Origin: Alphaproteobacteria bacterium
GTDB taxonomy: Bacteria > Pseudomonadota > Alphaproteobacteria > JANQSM01
Assembly (NCBI GenBank): GCA_028284025.1
Contig: JANQSM010000181.1
Location: 1 to 9,548 of the forward strand
Direction of reading: 5' to 3'
Length of the DNA: 9,548 bases
The number at the start of each line of letters is the position of its first letter. The first letter of the stretch is position 1. Made by a program: the position numbers and the translations under genes. Below the pieces are notes generated by a model. That model had not been told where the DNA came from. It saw nothing but the letters and a program-made list of their open reading frames with translations, and did no database searches. Shown here in pieces: positions 6,178 through 9,548 of the stretch.

Positions 6178-6664
6178 TCCTTTCCATGAAGAACTTGACC
6201 CCAACGACTATCGCCCGGGGATTGGTGTAATGCTATTGAACAAAGATAATCACGTGTTTGTTGGCCAGCGCCGGGACAACGCAATAGATGCCTGGCAAAT
6301 GCCCCAGGGCGGCATTGACCCAAATGAAGATATCGAAAAAGCCATGTGGCGTGAACTACATGAGGAAATTGGTGTGACTCATAATCATGCCTACATCCTG
6401 GATCGGTCTCATGACTGGATTTATTATGACTTGCCAGAAGAATTAAAAGGCACTCTGTGGGGGGGTGAATTTTTAGGCCAACGACAAATTTGGTTTGCAT
6501 TAAAGTTTGTCGGACAAGAAGACGATATTGATATCCACCATCATGAACATCCTGAATTTTCTCAATGGAAATGGGTAGCACCTGAAACCCTGACAGATTT
6601 GATTGTCCCTTTCAAACAGCTTTTGTACCAGCAAATTCTGGATCAGTTTGACGCCCACCTGTAA
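6161..6664 (+). CDS. rppH: RNA pyrophosphohydrolase RppH (Nudix)
   Basis: RppH removes pyrophosphate from the triphosphorylated 5' end of RNAs, which opens them to RNase E-type decay; relatives also split diadenosine polyphosphates. The 167-aa product has the complete Nudix box G-x5-E-x7-REL-HEEIGV (residues 50-72). It is preceded by YRPGIGVMLLN (17-27) and WQMPQGGID (45-53) and followed by DWIYYDLP (85-92), GQRQIWFALKF (106-116) and the LIVPFKQLLYQQI tail (147-159). All of these are RppH rather than generic Nudix signatures. The ATG at 6161 gives the family N-terminus. It lies inside the end of the deacetylase-family gene, with a GAAGG (6153-6157) only 3 bases away, so translation probably depends partly on the upstream gene. 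Position after a divergent polysaccharide deacetylase gene is usual in alphaproteobacteria. Confidence 0.97.
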   Translation: MPDLPDPFHEELDPNDYRPGIGVMLLNKDNHVFVGQRRDNAIDAWQMPQGGIDPNEDIEKAMWRELHEEIGVTHNHAYILDRSHDWIYYDLPEELKGTLWGGEFLGQRQIWFALKFVGQEDDIDIHHHEHPEFSQWKWVAPETLTDLIVPFKQLLYQQILDQFDAHL

Positions 6665-6665
6665 A

Positions 6666-6695
6666 AAAAGGCTGCCTCTATGAAAGCAGCCTTTT
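6666..6695 (+). terminator. Bidirectional rho-independent terminator
   Basis: AAAAGGCTGC (6666-6675) and GCAGCCTTTT (6686-6695) form a perfect 10-bp stem with a 10-base loop, directly after the rppH stop. The T-run inside the right arm serves the plus strand. The matching A-run on the left (from 6663) serves the minus-strand Bax inhibitor-1 gene, which ends at 6736. The stem therefore insulates two convergent transcription units. Confidence 0.9.
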
Positions 6696-6735
6696 CCAAT
6701 TTTTAAGACCCAGCACAAAGGCCGGAATGAGGTGC

Positions 6736-7461
6736 CTAACGCCGGTCACCCATAAGTCTTAGCAACATTAAGAACAGGTTGATGAAATCAAGATACAGCG
6801 ATAAAGCCCCCATCAGAGCCTTCTTGCCAGCAGTTTCGTGACTATCAGATTCTACATAAATTTGCTTGATCCGCTGGGTATCATAAGCTGTTAAACCGGT
6901 AAAAATAATTACACCCAGGACAGAAATTACAAACTGCATCATCGTGCTTTGTAAAAACAAGTTCACCAGGCTGGCTATAATAATCCCAATCAGTCCCATA
7001 AACAGAAAAGAACCCAAACCGGATAAATCCCGCTTGGTGGTATAGCCATACAGACTCATTCCCATAAATGTAGCGGCTGTCACAAAGAACGTGCTGACAA
7101 TACTTTCATTGGTAAAAGCCAGAAAAATCCAGGTCAAGGACAGACCCATTACACCTGCAAAGGCCCAATAAATCAGCTGGGCAGTAGAAAATTTCAGACG
7201 GTTAATACCAAAACTTAACACCAGCACAAAGCCCAAAGGGGCAAACATCACCAGCCAGCCCAACCCCGTCATTTGCCCGGTCGGCTGATAAAAAGCACTT
7301 AAAAGCGCCGGTGAATGAGCTGTAAGATAAGAGACAACGCCGGTCAAGCCTAAGGCTCCGGCCATATAATTATAAACTCTGATCATATGGGCGCGCAGCC
7401 CCTGATCTACCGTTTCATCATACCGTGCCCCAGTAGCACGAATGGGTTGTCTTTGAAACAT
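6736..7461 (-). CDS. Bax inhibitor-1 / YccA family membrane protein (TMBIM)
   Basis: This inner-membrane protein belongs to the TMBIM family, whose bacterial members (for example BsYetJ) are described as pH-sensitive calcium leak channels. E. coli YccA is known as an FtsH inhibitor, but the role here is unknown. The 241-aa product has a hydrophilic N-terminus (1-28) and seven predicted membrane segments, roughly at 29-48, 67-87, 95-115, 121-140, 149-170, 176-194 and 216-236. The conserved C-terminal part is present: GLTAYDTQRIK (189-199) and LSLYLDFINLFLMLLRL (220-236). Their aspartates, Asp194 and Asp225, match the pair proposed to gate the channel. The start is clear, with AAAGAGG (7469-7475) 7 bases upstream of the ATG. 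It has its own promoter candidate and is convergent with rppH. Confidence 0.95.
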   Translation of the reverse strand: MFQRQPIRATGARYDETVDQGLRAHMIRVYNYMAGALGLTGVVSYLTAHSPALLSAFYQPTGQMTGLGWLVMFAPLGFVLVLSFGINRLKFSTAQLIYWAFAGVMGLSLTWIFLAFTNESIVSTFFVTAATFMGMSLYGYTTKRDLSGLGSFLFMGLIGIIIASLVNLFLQSTMMQFVISVLGVIIFTGLTAYDTQRIKQIYVESDSHETAGKKALMGALSLYLDFINLFLMLLRLMGDRR

Positions 7462-7518
7462 TGCATTTCCTCTTTTTGTTGGTGGTTAAAGTTCCAGTTA
7501 TTGGCAATAATCTGGGGT

Positions 7519-7547
7519 ATCATGCCACGGTTTTCAAGGCCTGTCAC
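7519..7547 (-). promoter_or_regulatory. Promoter of the Bax inhibitor-1 gene
   Basis: Read on the minus strand, GTGACA (7542-7547, 5 of 6) and CATGAT (7519-7524, 4 of 6) are exactly 17 bases apart. TGG directly before the -10 gives an extended -10 element. Transcription would start near 7512, giving a leader of about 50 bases. A second perfect TATAAT (7596-7601, minus) lies upstream but lacks a -35. Confidence 0.5.
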
Positions 7548-7574
7548 GCGAAACCGGCAACAAAACTAACAGCG

Positions 7575-7584
7575 GTAGATCTAC
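7575..7584. repeat. 10-bp perfect palindrome upstream of the Bax inhibitor-1 promoter
   Basis: GTAGATCTAC is a perfect palindrome 28 bases upstream of the candidate -35. It sits inside a looser inverted repeat, GCGG (7572-7575) and CCGC (7591-7594). Its position would suit an activator or repressor dimer, but no family is suggested by the sequence. Confidence 0.3.
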
Positions 7585-7617
7585 AACTCTCCGCCATTAT
7601 ATTGAACCCGTCTTTAC

Positions 7618-7644
7618 AAAAAAATAGAATAGATACTTTCTATC
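7618..7644 (-). terminator. Weak intrinsic terminator of the 324-aa gene
   Basis: On the minus strand, GATAGA (7639-7644) pairs with TCTATT (7628-7633) around a 5-base loop, including one G-U pair, and a run of seven T follows (7618-7624). The stem is short and AT-rich and overlaps the TAG stop, so termination may be inefficient. The spacing to the T-run is 3 bases. Confidence 0.4.
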
Positions 7645-8614
7645 GAGCCTTAGCTGCATCAATCATTGCAGCCAGCTCACTGGAAAGATCCCCAAGAGGT
7701 TTTCCAACCTTTACTTCTAATTTCTCCAAACGCTCACTTTGCGTATTAATGTGCGCGGTTAAAAATTTAGCTAAAGGCTTTGCTATGGCAACACGTACTG
7801 ATTCAGGGAAATTACCTAAAGACCCAATAAACCCTACTATCTCATCAAGGATCTTGTCTTGCAATGTTGGTGTGGGGGCTATTTTCAAAGCTTCCAACAT
7901 CCAGAAAACCACTTCCATATACTCTTGAGAATTTGTAGCCTCTTTAAACCCTTTGCTTGCTGCTGAAGCAATTGCCTGTGCTGTTTTCGCTTTTGATGGG
8001 CCTTTATTTGTGAACGCACCATGGGCTTTTGCAATCGTTCTTAACCAGCCTGGGATAGGTTTAACTTCTTCAACCTCAGCTGGTTTAGCTGCTCCTTGTT
8101 GATGGGGGGCTGTACTATGTGGAGCCGCTTTGCTTCTGCCAGTTGTATAATCCCAGCCCGGATCATACGACCCATTAGTTTGATTCAATGGATGACCAGA
8201 AGGTAATGGACCAAAGGGAAAAGCATTATTTTGGATTTTCAAACGTATCCATAAATTAGTATCTGCCAACAGTGCTAGAAGCTTGTCTTCATTTTCAAAG
8301 GCTGCTTTGCCTTCTTTTGTTTTCAGAATATCAAGAGGATTAAAAGGTCTGGGCTCATCTACCAATTTTCCATCTTTGCCCGACACCTTGGCAAGCTTTC
8401 CTGTCTGTTTCCGATGATCCCAGTCTGCAGCTGCAATGCCCATCTGCTTGATCCGTGCTATCTCTGCTTCAACATCTTCTTCTGTAAATCTGATACCACC
8501 AAATCCATGAGTCGACACTTTTAATTCGACCACACCACTTTTACGTGTTTCTGTTTGAGGATTTGTGTTTGCAGGGGACCCCTGCCCACCTTTTGAGGTT
8601 AGTTTTTTTACCAT
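7640..8614 (-). CDS. Unrecognised 324-aa soluble protein
   Basis: No family could be assigned. The product has no signal peptide and no membrane span. Residues 1-27 are basic and disordered (SKGGQGSPANTNPQTETRKS). A first folded part (about 28-160) has a charged helix, FTEEDVEAEIARIKQMG (43-59), and a Pro/Gly/aromatic stretch, AFPFGPLPSGHPLN (131-144). An Ala/His/Pro linker (163-187) leads to a helical C-terminal part: a small-residue helix AQAIASAASKGFKEA (212-226), YMEVVFWMLEALKI (232-245) and a probable coiled coil (about 284-318). The start was moved from 8656 to the ATG at 8614 because a perfect AAGGAG (8621-8626) lies 6 bases before it. Codons ATA, AGA and CTA appear, unlike in the conserved genes. 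The disordered tail, linker and helices could fit a host-directed or scaffold protein, but this is a guess. Confidence 0.8.
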   Translation of the reverse strand: MVKKLTSKGGQGSPANTNPQTETRKSGVVELKVSTHGFGGIRFTEEDVEAEIARIKQMGIAAADWDHRKQTGKLAKVSGKDGKLVDEPRPFNPLDILKTKEGKAAFENEDKLLALLADTNLWIRLKIQNNAFPFGPLPSGHPLNQTNGSYDPGWDYTTGRSKAAPHSTAPHQQGAAKPAEVEEVKPIPGWLRTIAKAHGAFTNKGPSKAKTAQAIASAASKGFKEATNSQEYMEVVFWMLEALKIAPTPTLQDKILDEIVGFIGSLGNFPESVRVAIAKPLAKFLTAHINTQSERLEKLEVKVGKPLGDLSSELAAMIDAAKAR

Positions 8615-8620
8615 TTTCTG

Positions 8621-8626
8621 CTCCTT
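8621..8626 (-). promoter_or_regulatory. Shine-Dalgarno that fixes the start of the 324-aa gene
   Basis: AAGGAG on the minus strand, 6 bases before the ATG at 8614, is the strongest ribosome binding site on this strand. The upstream in-frame ATG at 8656 has none. The extra 14 residues it would add are therefore not supported. Confidence 0.8.
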
Positions 8627-8713
8627 GTCTATATAAGTTAAATACAGCCTATACAATCCTTAAAAGAAAACAAGGGCTTTTTTACGAAAACAGAAAATAC
8701 ATTAGAAAATTAC

Positions 8714-9187
8714 TTAAAGCACTTGGGCTTTTAACTGGTCAAGCAATCCACGGCAGGAACTTTCAATCAGGTGAAGAGTTTCATCAAAAACTTCTGCGTC
8801 CTTGGTGTAGGGATCTTCCAACTCTTCATCCTCAGTGTCATTAGTATAATACAATAAAAGCTTTAATTTACTTTCATCATCTGGGTGGCATACTGTCATC
8901 AGGTGATCAAAATGGGATTGATCCATGCAAACAATAAGCTTGTAGTCCCGTAATTGAGTAGGATCCAGTTTCTTGGCACGCACCCCCGAAAGGTCATAAT
9001 TTTTCTTCTCCGCCGCTACCTGGGCACGATCATCGGGTGGCTTGCCAGCACATGCATCACTTAATCCTGCGGAAAATGCCTGAACCTGATCCTGTAACCC
9101 GTCTTCCAAGGCCAGCTTATTAAAAACACCTTCTGCCATGGGAGAACGACACAGGTTTCCAGAACAAACAAAAAGAATTTTAATCAT
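8714..9187 (-). CDS. Low-molecular-weight protein tyrosine phosphatase
   Basis: This cytoplasmic enzyme hydrolyses phosphotyrosine through a cysteinyl-phosphate intermediate. The 157-aa product has the usual length. The P-loop C-x5-R is at the N-terminus: VCSGNLCRSP, with nucleophile Cys8, Arg14 and the helper Ser15. The general acid is Asp125 in EDPY (124-127). MAEGVF (17-22) and FSAGL (38-42) are further marks of the family. No tyrosine kinase or capsule gene lies beside it, so this is not an exopolysaccharide Wzb-type locus and its substrate is unknown. The family is shared with arsenate reductases, but the DPY loop favours phosphatase. The ATG at 9187 gives the conserved N-terminus, although its Shine-Dalgarno is poor (AGAAAG). 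No clear terminator separates it from the next gene, 99 bases downstream. Confidence 0.95.
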   Translation of the reverse strand: MIKILFVCSGNLCRSPMAEGVFNKLALEDGLQDQVQAFSAGLSDACAGKPPDDRAQVAAEKKNYDLSGVRAKKLDPTQLRDYKLIVCMDQSHFDHLMTVCHPDDESKLKLLLYYTNDTEDEELEDPYTKDAEVFDETLHLIESSCRGLLDQLKAQVL

Positions 9188-9255
9188 GCATAATACTTTC
9201 TGGGTTTGCCGGGCTTTTTAAATTTTCTAATTTATCCTAGCGTCCTTGCTGTCCA

Positions 9256-9279
9256 AGTGAAACAAAAAGTGAAACAAAA
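9256..9279. repeat. Perfect 12-bp tandem duplication
   Basis: AGTGAAACAAAA occurs twice head to tail (9256-9267 and 9268-9279) in the 99-base gap between the small membrane protein gene and the phosphatase gene. On the minus strand it gives T-rich tracts after the stop of the small gene. It may be replication slippage or a paired binding site. Confidence 0.6.
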
Positions 9280-9286
9280 AAGCAAA

Positions 9287-9499
9287 TTAATATCGCGATT
9301 CAATCTGGTTGTAGGATGCCAGTATCATATTTTGAGAGGCATTAGCCGTGCGGATTTTTTCCTGAGCAGCGCGTAATGTGTGAAACTGTGGACCAAGCTG
9401 GGTTTTTACAACATTCTCTACGGCCAGATAGCCTAAAACCAGGTGTAAAATCATGACGAAGGAAGAAATAAGACGAATGTAGCTGAATTCTGAACGCAT
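9287..9499 (-). CDS. Small single-pass membrane protein, 70 aa, unrecognised
   Basis: The predicted product has a short basic N-terminus (MRSEFSYIR), one hydrophobic span (about 8-27) and a hydrophilic, helix-prone tail of about 42 residues rich in Gln, Asn and Ala. The charge pattern predicts N-terminus in the cytoplasm and tail outside. Topology and size recall small division or envelope proteins of the FtsL/DivIC type, but it is shorter and no family match can be claimed. The ATG at 9499 was chosen over 9505 because GAGG (9508-9511) lies 8 bases before it and only 2 bases before the other. A -10 element upstream supports transcription. Coding status is probable but not proven. Confidence 0.6.
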   Translation of the reverse strand: MRSEFSYIRLISSFVMILHLVLGYLAVENVVKTQLGPQFHTLRAAQEKIRTANASQNMILASYNQIESRY

Positions 9500-9529
9500 A
9501 CCCATAACCTCAAAGTTTTTGTTTTCTCT

Positions 9530-9535
9530 TTTATA
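9530..9535 (-). promoter_or_regulatory. -10 element of the 70-aa gene
   Basis: TATAAA (5 of 6) on the minus strand would start transcription near 9523, about 24 bases before the ATG at 9499. The matching -35 would fall at or beyond the window end, so it cannot be checked here. Confidence 0.35.
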
Positions 9536-9548
9536 ACCCTAGCAAAAA

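Noticed and set aside
7461..7928. A 155-aa plus-strand open frame across the Bax inhibitor-1 upstream gap and the 324-aa gene
   Set aside because: It runs antisense through a gene with a perfect Shine-Dalgarno and across its terminator, and it has no convincing start signal.
8628..8656. TTGTAT and TATAGA with a 17-base spacer as promoter of the 324-aa gene
   Set aside because: Transcription would start at about 8621, inside the Shine-Dalgarno needed for the gene, and the -35 matches only 3 of 6.

Overview
The window carries chromosomal genes of an alphaproteobacterium with a moderate, somewhat AT-rich base composition. The evidence is gene order: obgE, rsfS and rlmH, followed by envC, an S41 carboxy-terminal protease, a divergent polysaccharide deacetylase family gene and rppH, is an alphaproteobacterial layout. 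The proBA and nadD genes that commonly lie between obgE and rsfS in free-living relatives are absent here. Together with two unrecognised accessory genes, this suggests a reduced, possibly host-associated lineage (a Holosporales- or Rickettsiales-like organism is a guess). No mobile element, CRISPR array, rRNA or tRNA was seen, and no stretch over 300 bases lacks a gene.

Bases 1-1578, plus strand, hold a ribosome-assembly cluster: the 3' part of obgE (50S assembly GTPase, cut by the window edge), rsfS (silencing factor on uL14) and rlmH (23S rRNA pseudouridine-1915 methyltransferase). rsfS and rlmH overlap by one base. Bases 1679-2269 hold an unrecognised 196-aa gene with its own -10 element and a codon usage unlike its neighbours.

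Bases 2413-6664, plus strand, hold an envelope cluster: envC (LytM-domain activator of septal amidases), a ctpA-type periplasmic protease overlapping it by 4 bases, a membrane-anchored divergent polysaccharide deacetylase homologue (YibQ family) that appears to have lost its metal ligands, and rppH (RNA pyrophosphohydrolase) overlapping by 17 bases. A strong bidirectional terminator at 6666-6695 ends it.

Bases 6736-9499, minus strand, hold four separate genes: a Bax inhibitor-1 family membrane protein, an unrecognised 324-aa soluble protein, a low-molecular-weight protein tyrosine phosphatase and a 70-aa single-pass membrane protein.

Most genes are ordinary housekeeping genes and no undescribed multi-gene system is evident. 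The points most worth a second look are the apparent pseudoenzyme in the deacetylase slot, a perfect DnaA box touching the envC start codon, a well-placed Shine-Dalgarno that points to an AUA codon ahead of rsfS, a GC-rich palindromic block between ctpA and the deacetylase gene, and the two unrecognised accessory genes.
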